From Nepenthes gracilis (lineage: Eukaryota; Streptophyta; Magnoliopsida; Caryophyllales; Nepenthaceae), in NCBI GenBank assembly GCA_033239525.1, contig BSYO01000004.1, positions 992,001 through 1,056,000 of the forward strand: 64,000 bases of DNA, in the 5' to 3' direction. Below are positions 47,701-60,065 of this stretch, piece after piece. How positions within the stretch are numbered: position 1 is the stretch's first letter; each line of letters opens with the position of its first letter. Under the pieces are notes generated by a model. That model was not told the origin of the DNA, searched no databases, and worked only from the letters and a program-made list of their open reading frames with translations. Made by a program: the position numbers and the translations under genes.

Positions 47701-48094
47701 CCGACGCTTTACTTTCCACAGAAGAAGACTGATCACTCTCTCTGCTCTTCTTTCTCTCTCCTCTTCCCAAAATCCCAGCCTCCTCCTCCAGTTTCTCTAC
47801 CCTCAATATATCACCCATCTTCTTCACAGTACTAGTGTTTCTGCCATCATCATCCAGAGCTTTGATCTCTTTCGAAACCACCGGGATTATACCCGAACAG
47901 TTCCTCAAGATAACTCTATGCCTCCGTTTGATCCGTCTTACATAGAAAAAAACTAGAACAGAAAGTATGACGAAAAGAGCAATGCAGATTAAGATAAAAA
48001 CGTAGAATTTTAGATGCAGAATCGAGGTTGAGGTTAATGTGTGGGTGATGGAGTTGCTCGAGTTATTGTCCTCGCCGGAGGTTTTGGTCGGCAT
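41790..48094 (-). CDS. Receptor-like Ser/Thr kinase (At4g34500-like), about 460 aa
   Basis: A plasma-membrane kinase with no large extracellular domain. Exons are 48094-47517, 45748-45644, 45545-45423, 45145-44975, 44867-44738 and 44018-43809, all GT-AG and in frame (439 residues). A proposed last exon, 41855-41790, adds 21 residues (reading [12 protein letters not shown], stop TAA) after a 1,953-bp intron. One transmembrane helix spans residues 29-50, followed by basic RRIKRRHR. Kinase motifs are the glycine loop GEGGYG, VAVK lysine (about 187), HRDIKSSN (Asp285), DFGLAK (Asp303) and SPEYAS. All catalytic residues are present, so activity is likely. The N-terminal 28 residues are Ser/Thr-rich with no clear signal peptide. 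The last exon is inferred from a good acceptor and frame only; another acceptor at 42201 would give a nine-residue end. Confidence 0.9.
42300..42960. repeat. Two tandem repeat families in the last kinase intron
   Basis: A unit of about 160 bp (near 42300-42460) recurs at 42461-42600, and a longer unit (42553-42750) recurs at 42775-42960 ending TCTATCTATCTAGCAGGTGG. TTTGAC, containing the W-box core TTGAC, occurs about ten times across the block. Confidence 0.8.
43298..43665. repeat. Tandem duplication, about 2 x 182 bp
   Basis: Copies start at TCCATGCTCCA near 43298 and 43480, and both end in GCACTCAGCTTAGCTCA-type sequence. They are moderately diverged and lie in the proposed last intron of the kinase gene. 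Confidence 0.85.
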
Positions 48095-49715
48095 TGTAGA
48101 AGATTTGGGGGCTCGGAAGAATCTACAAAGAGAAAGGTAAGTGGATGGGAAGATGTGTTGCTCGATACATGATTTGGGGGTTTAGCTGACCTTTGCTACG
48201 CCGAATGATAATGGCCGTCTTTGGTAAAGGAGAGTCGTTGCGGGTGTGCCTTGTTCTCTCTGTAAGTTTCCGTTGCTGCGAATTTAGAGGATTTTGAAAT
48301 GGAAATGGAGTCATTCGGTTTGGAAGCTTATGTTACGAGAGCTTCCGTAAGATTGACAGAGACAGACGGTGACGGTGAGAGAGCGGTTTCAACGGATAAA
48401 AAAGTGAAAATGAGAGAGGCAAAGGAGGTGTCTTTTCGATATAAGGGTCTGGAGTTGACACATATTACATTTGTGCCACTGTTATTAGCTATACGCACCT
48501 GCAAGCCAAAAAAATCTGACCAAATTTTTTTTTTTTTTTAATAATTAGCAAAAACATCATAATTTATCAACTTTTGTAAATTTAGAAAGAAGGATCATAA
48601 TTTTATTTAATTTATTTTGATAAATAGCATTTGAATAAAAAAATAAAAGAAAAAAACGATCATAATAAGGAAGTTTTTTAAATGTAATTTAATAGGATCG
48701 TTATATAAATTTATTATTATCTTTTATTCAATTTGATAAAATTTTTTTAATAATTTGAATAATTTTAAATTATTTTTATTATCATAATTTAACTTTTTTT
48801 AGATTTATCATTTTATTTTTTTCATCAAATATAATTAATTCATTCAAATTTCTTTACATTTTATCATTTTATTATCAATTATAATTTGTAAATGTTATTT
48901 TTTTCAGTATATATTTTAATCATTCTTTATTTTTATTTATAATAACTTTGTTGGTCTCTCCGAAGGCACTTCTAAAAATACTACCCCCTGAAAGCGCCCA
49001 AACGGTAGGCTCTGCAGGTTAAGGCCACATTTAATATATTACTTTTATCATTTTATTATCAATTATAATTTGTAAATGTTTTTTATAAACTTAAAAAAAT
49101 ATTGGAGTTATTTTCATGTTCTTTTCTGGGAAAAAGCGGTAGCATTCCATATTTTCAAATTTTCTACTAAAATTTGCATTTTCAATTTTTAATTTCCTTT
49201 TTTATAATAATATTGCTGATATAACATTACTCATTCACAATATGATAATTTGTAGTTTTTTTAATTAAAACATTCTTTATTTTTATTTATAATTACTTTA
49301 TAATTTATTGCAGATGATATCAAATAACTCTAAATTTATATCATAGCTAAAAGTAAATAACTTTGTGATATAATACCATTTATTTATTTATTAAAATAAA
49401 TTTATTAAAAATTATATAAACTAATGCAAATAATGTCACCCAATATGTAAAATGGTGAGTATAAGCATTTCTCATTTTACATTTCTCTATTAAATAGCTC
49501 CTTTTAAATGTTTCTCATTTTACTATCACTGCTTATTTACTTATCATGCAATTACTGGAGGTGTGATATAGTTTATATTTTATTTTTTTATCTGGCAACT
49601 CAAACTTTTATTTTATTAAATTTTTAATATTTTTATGTGAATTTTCTTGGTCAAGTCATCATAATTTTAATTTCTAAAAATTATCTTTTTTATAACTATT
49701 TTTCAAAAGGCACAT
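48095..49715. other. Kinase gene promoter and AT-rich intergenic DNA
   Basis: 48095-48450 should contain the 5' UTR and promoter. Beyond about 48520 the sequence is very AT-rich, apart from a GC-richer patch at 48960-49025. No gene was recognised. Confidence 0.5.
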
Positions 49716-49984
49716 ATTAAAGAGTCCGGACCCTTTCAACTCCCAACAGCTTCAACACCAACTCTTTAAACCTCTCATTATTATCATTATTTTTATTAGC
49801 CTTTCATCTTCTAAGGAAATTCAATAGTTTTTCCTCAATTACCATATAAGGATGGCCTTATATGATTAAAACTCATAAGAGAGCTAAGACAATCAATAAC
49901 CAAGCAAAGAGATGTATGGTGAGGCTAATGGAACGTTACGAGCACAAGCTCAAGAGGAGAATATAATTTCAAAAGAGCAGTCTG

Positions 49985-50600
49985 ATAAGAGAGAGAGCCC
50001 ATCAGACTTATAAACAAACCATTGTGGAGCTAGTTCTTCGATGTGGGACACTCAATATTCCTCCCTCCTTGACGATCGCAAACCTTAACAGCTGCATTTT
50101 ATTATACTTTACTCGACGGCTTTCATTCTACAGCGCTTCACTCCATCCCCGCGCACCGGCAGTAGGTCTGCCCCTCCGCAGGTAACCTTTTTTTGTTAGA
50201 ACCCTCCGTAGGTAACCCTCTCTGAGTTGTATTAAAAGATCGATATCAATAAAAGCACTATTATTGGGAGTACAAACCCAAAAGGAGAGTTCAATATTAA
50301 AAAATCGGTCCCGGCTCGGAGAGGACTACTTGCGGAGAGTTTCGACTAGAAATGATTACTTGTGGAAGGGTTGACCTGTTGCCAGTGTGGTGGAGAGGAG
50401 TGAAGTGTCGCAGAGTGAAAATCATCAAATGAAATGTTACAGAGTACAGCAGTCGAAATTTGCGACTGTCGAATGGTAGAGGAATAATACGAGTCCCACA
50501 TCAGAAAACTTAAGGAAGAATCTCCAATTTATAAGTTTAAAGGGCTCTCCCTCCATATGGCGTCCTTTTAGAATAGACATTCCCCTCGGACTTATGCTCA
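49985..50600. mobile_element. Foldback element inside the copia 5' LTR
   Basis: Two arms of about 190 bases are inverted copies. The left arm has CTTATAAA, then TTCGATGTGGGAC, then GCGCTTCACTCC. The right arm gives the reverse complements GGAGTGAAGTG, GTCCCACATC and TTTATAAG in mirrored order. This stretch is absent from the matching place in the LTR at 55123-55510. No coding sequence was found, and target-site duplications were not identified. Confidence 0.6.
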
Positions 50601-51599
50601 CGTCATGGAAACACTGAAAATAGAGAAAGTACTACAATGGTTGTGAGTAAGAAATTGAGAGAGTTGTATAAGTTCTCATTTTATATAATTCTCCCATTCA
50701 AATGTATACATAGATTAAATTAGCTAAACTACACTATGTTTTGTATTCTTTTATTGTTTTTACGCTATGTTTGTCTTAATGGAGTAGTATCGCAAGTAGT
50801 TTGCGTTTGGCACAATTTTCGGTATCGAGTGCTTCAATGGCATTTTGCTAAATTTTTTAAGTCTTCAAAAATTTTGAAGATTTTAGAACATTCTTCTCAA
50901 TTAGATGAGAACAATGATAAAAATGGCATCAAAATTCAACATCGAAGAGTTCGGACACGTCATATGTGCTGAGCTACAACAAATGCATGAGGACCATGCG
51001 CAGCACACACACCTAGAGAAAGAAGGCGCATGAGCCCAAGTGCACACAAATGCCACTAAGTGTTGAAGGTATATCTTGGCAAATATTCACCCGATGATGG
51101 AATATTTGGATGATGGTGTCTACTGTTCCCCTTTGTTGAGTTTCTCACCGAGTTGATTCACTTGAATAGTTCAATTCAACTTAATCGCGTCATCTTTTCA
51201 CTTGCAGAGTCAAATCATTGTCCAAGTCGACTTGGCCACTTGATCGGTTTCACTTGCTAAATTAGTTCAGGGATTACATTTCAAGTCAACTTAGATCCAA
51301 CTTGTCAGATTCATCATCCGGGCTACTTCAGTCCAATTACAGCATGTTTTTATCCAAATTAGACTCGTTCTTAGCTAATTGTATCGTTCTGAATGTATAA
51401 TGTACTTTATTTTTCCAAATTTAATTCCAAAATTCTTGTTTTGTACCTAAATATATCTAAAACAATTAATTTTGAATGGATGATTACTTTTCGTGAGCTA
51501 TAATTAGATTGATAGCCTCAAATTATACGATTTGGAGACCATGAATGAAATATATCATAAATTTTAAGGATTTAACTAATTTGTTAGATGTAAAGGCCT

Positions 51600-51980
51600 T
51601 GAACCACCCACAATAGAAAAGAAAGATTAGTTAGAAGTTGCATAGGATGTTAATGCTTATACCCTCTAGAAGAAGTTGGAGGATATCTATTGGGCTAAAT
51701 GTGCCCAGATTAAAGTTTTTTAAATGCGAAAGCTAGTGAATATTAAATTGAAGAATGAGATTTCAGTAGCTGAGCTTACTAGCAAGTTTCAGGATATGGT
51801 AAAACGGCTAGAATCTATTGACATGATGCTTACAGGCGAAGAGTAGACCCTTCTACTTCTTAATTCTTTATCGGACAATTGGGAGACATTGGTAGTCATT
51901 GAAGTAGGGATACGAGCTGTAGAACCCACAAGAAAAGAGGATTATCCAAAGTAGGGAAATGATATTCTTTAAGAATTAGA
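51600..51980 (+). pseudogene. Copia gag remnant (UBN2-type)
   Basis: Broken frames read KLVNIKLKNEISVAELTSKF, then a stretch ending TLLLLNSLSDNWETLV after an in-frame stop. This follows the usual order of copia gag: helix-rich region, then LL.SLP..W. Nonfunctional. Confidence 0.65.
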
Positions 51981-52034
51981 CTTATTAGAACTTTAAAAAG
52001 TCAACAAAGTCTAATGATTCAAGTGTTAGTACTC

Positions 52035-53306
52035 TAACCCTACGTTTGGTTGGAAAAAATAAAAATTTTATTTTATTCTTATTCCCAGTAAAATAAATAC
52101 TCTTTCATTTAATTATAATTTAATCAAAAATAAATATTATCATATTTTATTAGATATTTTCTATTCTCATATATATGTAAATAATTATTCTCATAACCCT
52201 TATTATTATTATTATTATTATTGATTTTATTATTATTATTAGCACTATTATTATTATTATTATTATTATTACAAATCATGATAATACACAGGATGACATT
52301 CTTGAGCTAGAAGCTGGACGACATTGTTGAGTACAAGAAGCTGCAACCCCATTCACCAGAAGCTGTACGACATTGCTTAGTTTGAGGGGAAGCCAGAGAA
52401 TTTTAATGAAACTCAAATATACCCAAATAAACACAAATGAGTAAATGCTATGCAAGATTCGTTAAGGGGGCATTTGATTAATGAAAATAAAATTTTTATT
52501 CTCATTTTATTTTTGAAGGAATAATCATTTCTTTATTTGGTTATATTTTAAAAATAAATAAAAATTTTTGAAAAAATATTTATTTTCAAAAATTTAAAAA
52601 TAATTATTTCTATATGATACATGAAATTATTTATTCCAATGTGTACCGAAAAATATAATTCCACAACTTTTTATGATATTCTGACAGTGCCCCTAGGTAT
52701 TCATCTCGCACAATGTCTCTCTCTCTTTCTGCAATTTCCTTCTCCCAGCCTACTCTCGCTGCGAATTTTCGAAACCCTACCCATCGCTGCGATTTCTTTC
52801 TCTTTGCAATTTCAAAACCCTACCCTCGCTGCCTTCACTCGATCGAGGTGCTTCTGCTTTCACCGTTCTCTTCGAATCCGTTATTTGCTACAACCGTTCT
52901 CTTCGATCGTTTCACCTTACTTATTTGTAGAATGTAAGAATTTTCTCAACAGTTCGATTTTGCTAACAAAGACCGTTAGAAATTTATAGAAAATTTCTCA
53001 ATAAATTTATATTTGGGTTGTGCGATACTTGATTTTGATTTGTGGGTTTTGATTTTCTGGGTTGTGCGAAATCCCAGTTAATTTTCTCTATATTTAATTT
53101 TTGGATTTGTATTTGTGTCATCAAATATTTAATTTTTTCTATATTTTGTTGTTAATTTTAAAAATTATTTTACCTTATTTTTGTCTCAGTTTATATGGAG
53201 CAAAATTTAATGTAATTGATCATATTTCCTGTCATATGGTAGTGAGCATATTGAAGAAGAAATTATATATTATATATATAAGAAATATTATTATTATACA
53301 CGTGAG

Positions 53307-53338
<32 letters not shown>

Positions 53339-53640
53339 GTAATTTTATATGATAAAATTACGTATTTATTAAGAAGATAAAACTAGAAATATACATAATT
53401 TTAGAATAATGTATATATTATATAATATATATAAGAAATATTATTATTATACACATGTGTATATATATAAAATAATAAAAAAGTTTTTTAAATTTTTCTA
53501 TTTTATTTTACAAACAAATATTAAAATAATAATTTTTAATTTATTTTATTATAATAATTAAATATTTAATAATTTTTAAATACCATCCTATTTTAAAATT
53601 TTTCTATTTTTTTATTTTATTTCATAATCAAACGTGATAT
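52035..53640. mobile_element. MITE-like AT-rich insertion(s)
   Basis: The left end TACGTTTGGTTGG and the inverse of the right end CACGTTTGATTATG resemble each other, and this 'ACGTTTGRTT' terminus also recalls the MITE at 18083. A second, similar start (GGGGGCATTTGATTAATG) lies at 52467, so more than one element may be nested. The region contains an (ATT)n run near 52199-52275 and (TA)n near 53307-53330. Frames at 52621-52989 are not convincing as genes. It separates the gag and RT remnants of the copia element. Confidence 0.45.
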
Positions 53641-53999
53641 AAATTTTTTAAAAAAGAATTAAACTTATGATCTAATCAAGCTTCCCAAAAGAAACAAATC
53701 ACTGAAAAAAATAAACGATGTTTAAGCAAAAAAGAATGACAATGAAAAATTAATGAAGCATAATGCTTGATTAGTAGTCAAAGGATTCCAACAAAAAAAG
53801 GAATTAATTTTGATGAAATTTTTTTACTAGTGATAAAGATGACCTCAATTTAAATTGTTCTCAAATTTAGTAGCTAACTTGAATGTGAAGATTAAACAAA
53901 TGGATGTGAAAACTTCTTTTTTTTTTTTTCTATGGAGATCTCGAGAAAATAAATCTATTTGAAGTAGCCAGAAGATTTTAAAGTTCTAGAGAAAGAATA

Positions 54000-54980
54000 G
54001 TTAGTCTACAAATTGAAGAAAAGATTTTATAGACTCAAACAAGCACTAAAACAATAGTATAAGAAGTTTGACTTATTCATTGTGGGTCATAATTATAAGA
54101 GGATGATAGTTATATACATCAAGTGATTTCCTATGGGAGTTTCATTACTCTCTTTATTTATATTGATGACATGCTAATCATTGCAAGATGTTACTAAGAT
54201 TAAAAGTTAAATGAGGAGTTATCCTAGTTATTTGATATAAATGGTGAGCCTAGCTCAATAAATTCTAGGCATAAAATATTATTTGAGATCAAATAAATTA
54301 AAAATTGTAATTGTTTCTTGAGACATATGTTGAACAATTGATCAAGAGGTTTAACACAAAAAATGTCGAACTACTCAACATTCAATTGGTTAGTCATTTT
54401 AAGCTAAGTATTCATATCCCTTTTCAAAAATGAAAGAAATGACAATTGTTCTTTATACTTCAATAGTTAGCAACTTGATATATATAATGTCGTGTCTAAA
54501 ACCTAGCATAGCTCATGCTATAATACTATAAGTAAGTTCATTTTGAATCCGAAAAAAGCACATTGGGAAACAAAAAATAAATTCTCAAGTATCTTAAGAA
54601 CAAATCAAAATTATATATTTATTACAAAAAACTAAGCTAGCTCCTAAAAAATTTTAAAATACTGATATAACATGAAATCATAATAGTGGAAAGTCCACAT
54701 CAAGATGTTTATTTACTTTTATAAGAAAAACCGTATCATAGCAATCAAAATTGCAAAAGTATTGTCTAGAATAGAAGCATAGTACATTGCTAAAACGGAG
54801 ACTAATAAGGAATTATTGTAAAACAAATTTTTATCTAATAGTTAAAGTTCAAACAAAATCAGTACAATGTGCACTACAATAGTCATAGGGTTCTTGATTT
54901 GAGTAAGAACTCAATATACCATTTCGACACAAATCATAGTGATATTCACTGATATTGGATATGCGAAACAATAGATTAAT
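54000..54980 (+). pseudogene. Copia reverse transcriptase/RNase H remnant
   Basis: Frameshifted but readable: FYRLKQALKQ, a stop, then YKKFDLFIVGHNYKRM; next FIYIDDMLIIARC, a decayed form of the YVDDML catalytic motif; then a stretch like the PYQSLVGSL-to-RNase H linker; and at 54730-54830 an RNase H piece ending YIAKTETNKELL. Nonfunctional. Confidence 0.75.
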
Positions 54981-55510
54981 AATTATTTAAACTTATCATA
55001 CATTTGGAAATCCAACATATATGTTGAGAAAGATGGTAGACTTATGAGAAGTTCAAGCTCTGCAGACACATGGCTGCAATGGACACCACCTAATGGTGTT
55101 TTGGTGTGAAGGGGGAAGAATTGAAGAATCTCCACCTTTTCAACTCCCTTCAATTTTAACCCTAAATCTCTAAGTTTTTTCATTATAACAATTATTTTTC
55201 TTAGCCTTCCACCTTTTAAAAAAACCCAGTAATTTTTTTCTCAATCGCTATACAATGAGGGTCTTTTATAAGTAAAATTCATAAAAACGTCAAGATAATC
55301 AATAGTCAGACAAATTAAAGTATAATAAGATTAAAAGAAAATACGAAAAAGAGAAAAAGCTCTGTGATAGTTGAGAAAAAAAAATGATAAGGTTGTGAAA
55401 TTTTCTCATTTAACCATGGACGTAAGCTAAATTAACCAAGCCACATTATATTCTACGTTCTTTTATTATTTCAGTGCGATCTATAGCCTAACACATAGCA
55501 TAGTATTCAA

Positions 55511-56839
55511 GGGCTACACAAAGTTTATCTATTTCTAAATTTTTACCGCAGTGAATTAATCATTTTGGTACAATTAACTTTAATATATTTTTATTTTTTT
55601 ATAAATAATTAAATAATAATTATTTATTTAAAAATAAATAGTAAAAATTAAGTTATTAAAGAGTTATATTTTTATATGAGATATAATCTCCCTCAATTTT
55701 CATAACATAAAGGGTATATTAAAAGTATGAATTCATTATTCAACATTTATTTAACAGTACATTGAAATTTTAACCTCAGATAACTTAAAATTACATCAAA
55801 AAATTTATCAAAAATTACATTAAGTGACACCAAAATTGACTTTGACATCTTAACCCATCTTTGCTCGAATTGCTACATCATTCAACCTGACATGAAATTC
55901 TAGTCAATTTAGTATCAATGATACCTACGTCAAAATCTCTTTGTATCATCTCTACTTACCTAAGAAATGTTTATTCAGCTATAATTTACAATTTTTTAAG
56001 ATTTTTTTTTTTGTTTTTTGTTTTAATGATAACCGTAAATTATATTTTTTAAAAATAAAAGTAGCCCATATAAACTTCAATTATCATTATTTTTTAAATT
56101 TTAGTTTTATAAAAAAAAATTCCCAAAATCATTGTATGTACCCAATTCAAGATACGACAGGGCAGCATTAGCTGTAGAAAGGATTGCATTGAGCTTAGTA
56201 TAATAGTTTACCAACTGTCTAAGATGGCTTTCGACCAATAAAACCATAGCTTGAATCATAATTTAACTTGAATGGTTGATATAATTTTTAAATTTGTCAC
56301 ATTTGTCACGGTCAGATTGTTTTTTATTGTCAAGGAAATTTTAAAAATGGTTAAAATTGAACCATTTGTCCTTATTATCAAAATGAATTCAAATTTTATA
56401 AATTATTTTTAAAATTTTATTATCTTTATAAACAAATATGATTAAAAACTCATAGTCAATTGAATTATTTGAGTAGACACGACTGTAACTGATTTATTGG
56501 CCCGACCTATATTTGATTTTTATTAAAGATGTAGGAATATATGTCAAATGTTAAGGTGTTTTGATGAAATAATAATTTTTATAAGAATATTAGTGTAGCA
56601 TTTTTGTAATATTTTTTTAATTTGAATATGTTTAGGTAATATTTTTATTCAAGTATAGTTATTAAATTAATAGAAATTGAAATAAAATAACCATGGCTGA
56701 TCCAATGGGAATGGACCACCAAACTTTATTAAACATAATGTGGAGAATAAAATTCTAATAAGATGACTATTGAATTTATTTGTTTAAATTATGCGGGAAG
56801 GCTAGATGAGAACACATATGCACATAAAAGGAAATCGTA
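55511..56839. other. AT-rich intergenic, no gene seen
   Basis: AT-rich DNA between two decayed copia elements. No coding region, RNA gene or clear repeat was recognised. Confidence 0.45.
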
Positions 56840-59340
56840 TACTAAAAAAAGGTACACACAAAATTTACGTTAGAAATTCTTCTCAAATAATAAAAAATCA
56901 CTAGATAAATAATTTTTACTATAAAATATAAGTCTCCTTATTACAAATATCTCAAAGTCATCTTAAATTTACCACAAATTTAGATAAACTGAATAATAAA
57001 TAATAAAAAAAATAAAAGATAAAGATGAAAGGGATGTGTATAGAAGCACAAGAATTTACAAAAATCTTCTTATACCCTTCTTCATTTTTTTCTCAGTTTA
57101 ACGCTTAAAATATATTTTAAATAAACTAATATAACAATTCCTTAAAATAGAGTAAAAATGTCTTAAAATATGTATAACTTTTGAATGGTTATAGTAAAAG
57201 AAAAGAAAATTTAGAAACCATCCTAAAACATATGCCCTCCATATGTACATCTAGTGTGCCTATATTTTGTTTTTCATGCCCTGTCATGAGTGTATTAGAT
57301 GTAGGCACTTTGAGCCATTTCAATCCTTTATTTGAGTGAATTTTCACACAAAAATTGAGCAAATATCTGAATAATTTGTTCATTAGGTGTAAACCATATA
57401 AAAAATTACTCAAAATCTAATAATTTTTTTTTATAATCTTACAAAGAATCCTTTATCTCTTTGGCAACAATCATCTCTTGATAATTAGAAACTTCCCCTC
57501 CATTGAGGTATAAGAGTCAGACTGCACAAACTTGAATAAAAATCTCTTCTGTCTCCACAGATTTGAAGTGAGTACTAATCCTTTTCTTTGATATTTTTTT
57601 ATTGATTGCAACGTTTTTTTAGTAAGACGTATAGGTCCTCTACACACCACCATAACTATCGTGTTTGTATTGCTATCAAAAATTAAAGTCTCCATCAAAT
57701 ATCGACTCGAGTATTTTTTTTCTCGTGTCACAGCTAAAGAGCCTCTCATAAGTTTCTATCATCCTTTGCCGATTGTCACACGAAAATCCTCATCATTGAA
57801 TTCACTTGTTGAAATTCAATTCAAATGAACATCCGAGGCATGCCATAAACTCTTCAACATCAACCTCATTTTATTGCTTGTCCTCAAACAGACATCCCTA
57901 ATAATAATAATTTTCAACGAGCCATCATCATAATCTTTAATATCTCGTAAATTTTGGGTATATAAAATATAAAAAAAAATTCTTTGTTATATGCTACATA
58001 TACTATCATAAAACTTATGTCATGACATATAAGGTTATTTATCTTCTCGTCTTCAACAATGAGAAGATTGTTGTAAGTGGCAAAAAGAGGCAATGATTGC
58101 CCTAATGTTCCTTCTTCTCTTTTAGCATGCTACCTTCTTACTATTGCTTCCACTTGAAGCAATTGCACTCTATGTTGCCTTTCTTATTACAATAATAATA
58201 TTCAACATTTTGATGCCTCGAATCTAACTTGCTTCTGCCATTATCTTTATTTTTAGATGACTTTCCTTCATTATTTTTCTGGGTATCAAAAGCCAATACT
58301 TCTAGTTATAAAAATGAAAAACCTTAAAAATGTTTAATCAATTCTTCATACATAATAGTACTTTTAGCCACCTCAAATGCCACAATACCATTTGGAGCAC
58401 AATTAGTAATAAAGATTCGAAAAACCTTACATGAATTTCATAAAGTGGTCAATAATCACTAAGTCAAGCAATTCATAATCAAGCTTCATTCTCATACTTG
58501 ATAATTTATCAAAATATTCTCAGAATTTGTTTAGATGATTATTAATAAAGCATCCTTCTCTGCACTTCAACTACATCAGCTTTATCGTGTAATACAACAT
58601 ATCGTTGTCAATCTTCTAAGCATAGAATGCTTCAAATTTGTCCCACAATATTAGTGCATATATTTCAATAAGACTGTGGTTACATACATTATCCTTAATA
58701 AATTGTCTAATGCACCCACAAATTTACTCATACTCAAAAACTTACTCCTCTTTAAATTTGAACTCTGACCATTGAATAACAAATACCCAAAGATATTACA
58801 CTTCTATAAATAAAAAATCTTTCATCTTCCTCATTCAAATGTTAAAATTTATGTCATTCAAATAAACCATAATGCTTAAACTATCCACCAATTCAAACAA
58901 AAAATAAGAAATTTAGTAGCTTTATTACCACTTGTTGGAAATAGACTAATTTATTTTGTTGCCCACAAATTCTTGAACAAATTTCTATCAAATCTATCTA
59001 TTTGAACTGTATAAAGATAATAGATAATAAAACACATTAATAATAAAAGAAATAATACAATAAAAAGAAACACACGAAGTTTAGGTATAAACCATTTCCA
59101 AATAAAGAAAAAATTGAGGGAGAAATAATTTTTATTATAAAATGTGAGTCTAATTAATCCTTAAAAATCACTTTCAAATTAATTATAAATTTAAATAAAT
59201 TGAGTAATAAATAATAATATAATAAAAGATGATAATAAAAAGAACGTGATACAAAACCAAAATTTCACACCTAAATCAAGTAAACTTTTGAATAATTTAT
59301 CTATTAAATTTGGATTTATAAAAGGTGATCTAAAATTCAG
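56840..59340 (-). mobile_element. Degraded copia element, minus strand
   Basis: LTR-like repeats at about 56840-57190 and 58937-59340 share 'aatttagataaactgaataataaataataa' and its variants. Just inside the upstream LTR (minus strand) is TGGTAATAAAGC, close to the copia initiator-Met primer site TGGTATCAGAGC. Next comes a gag-like region with many stops, including a zinc knuckle remnant near 58140-58205 reading YCNKKGNIECNCFKW, where the usual His is Glu. Reverse transcriptase was not recognised, so the element is internally deleted. Boundaries are approximate. Confidence 0.6.
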
Positions 59341-60065
59341 TACTAATATGAGACAAAAAGGAACGATCTGGTTAAAGAAAAAACTTTTCTATTTCCTTTT
59401 TATTTAATTATTTTATTTTCTGTTTCAAGTTTTTGTGAAAATTTGTTTACTGCTTTTTCAGTGGATGTGTACATTTTAAAAAATCAATATTTTTAAATGT
59501 TTATTGATAGCATATCCATCATTAAATAAATATTGTTAGTCAAAGAATTTACATAAATTTCAGCTTAGAGTATATACGTTGAATTTTATTTGAATTTAGC
59601 TTAATAAATTGAACCAAGTATAATTTATGAGTTCGTTCACGCGATAAATAAATTCTAAGTATCACATTATTTAACGAGATATTAACTTAAATATCACATC
59701 ATGCAATAAATAGGTTCAAATTTTAAGTAAAAAAATACTTATCTTATCTAAATATTAATTTAATTTATAGTTCTACGTGTTGAATTTAACCATTAATAAA
59801 TTAAATATAACTGTTAATGATATAATATTTTTAATTGTGATGATCTTGAAAATTAGTAACTCCAAAAATTAGCAAGGTTTTAAAATTTTATTAACGATAA
59901 AAAAATATAATTTTTTAAAATTATAAAAATCGTTAGACGATAAATTAAATAGTGATAAGATAATTACATTTTCCCTTTTCTGCCAATTCATAACCGTAGA
60001 AGAGTATTACTGTCTCTTTCAACGAGTCGTCTCAAATCTGTTCATTGTGGCACTATCCGTTTCGA
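59341..60065 (+). promoter_or_regulatory. Upstream region of the BTB/POZ gene
   Basis: AT-rich to about 59970, then a more mixed leader before the ATG at 60066. No TATA box stands out in the A/T-rich background. Confidence 0.4.

Larger units (their letters stand above)
49716..55510 (+). mobile_element. Degraded copia element with interrupted LTRs
   Basis: LTR-like sequence at 49716-50800 recurs at 55123-55510 ('cctttcaactccc', 'gataatcaatagtcaga', 'ttctacgttcttttatt' and their variants). The second copy follows a purine tract GAAGGGGGAAGAA. Between them, with many stops and frameshifts, are a copia gag remnant (51650-51900, with LLNSLSDNWETLV), reverse transcriptase pieces (54000-54180, with LKQALKQ, YKKFDLF, YIDDMLII) and RNase H pieces (54720-54960). 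The plus-strand order gag-RT-RNaseH fits one element. DNA-type insertions occupy about 52035-53640 and 49985-50600. The precise LTR ends are not settled. Confidence 0.75.

Noticed and set aside
52621..52989. Open frames rich in Leu/Ser, plus strand
   Set aside because: Pyrimidine-rich sequence translated in two overlapping frames; no start context, splice partners or family match.
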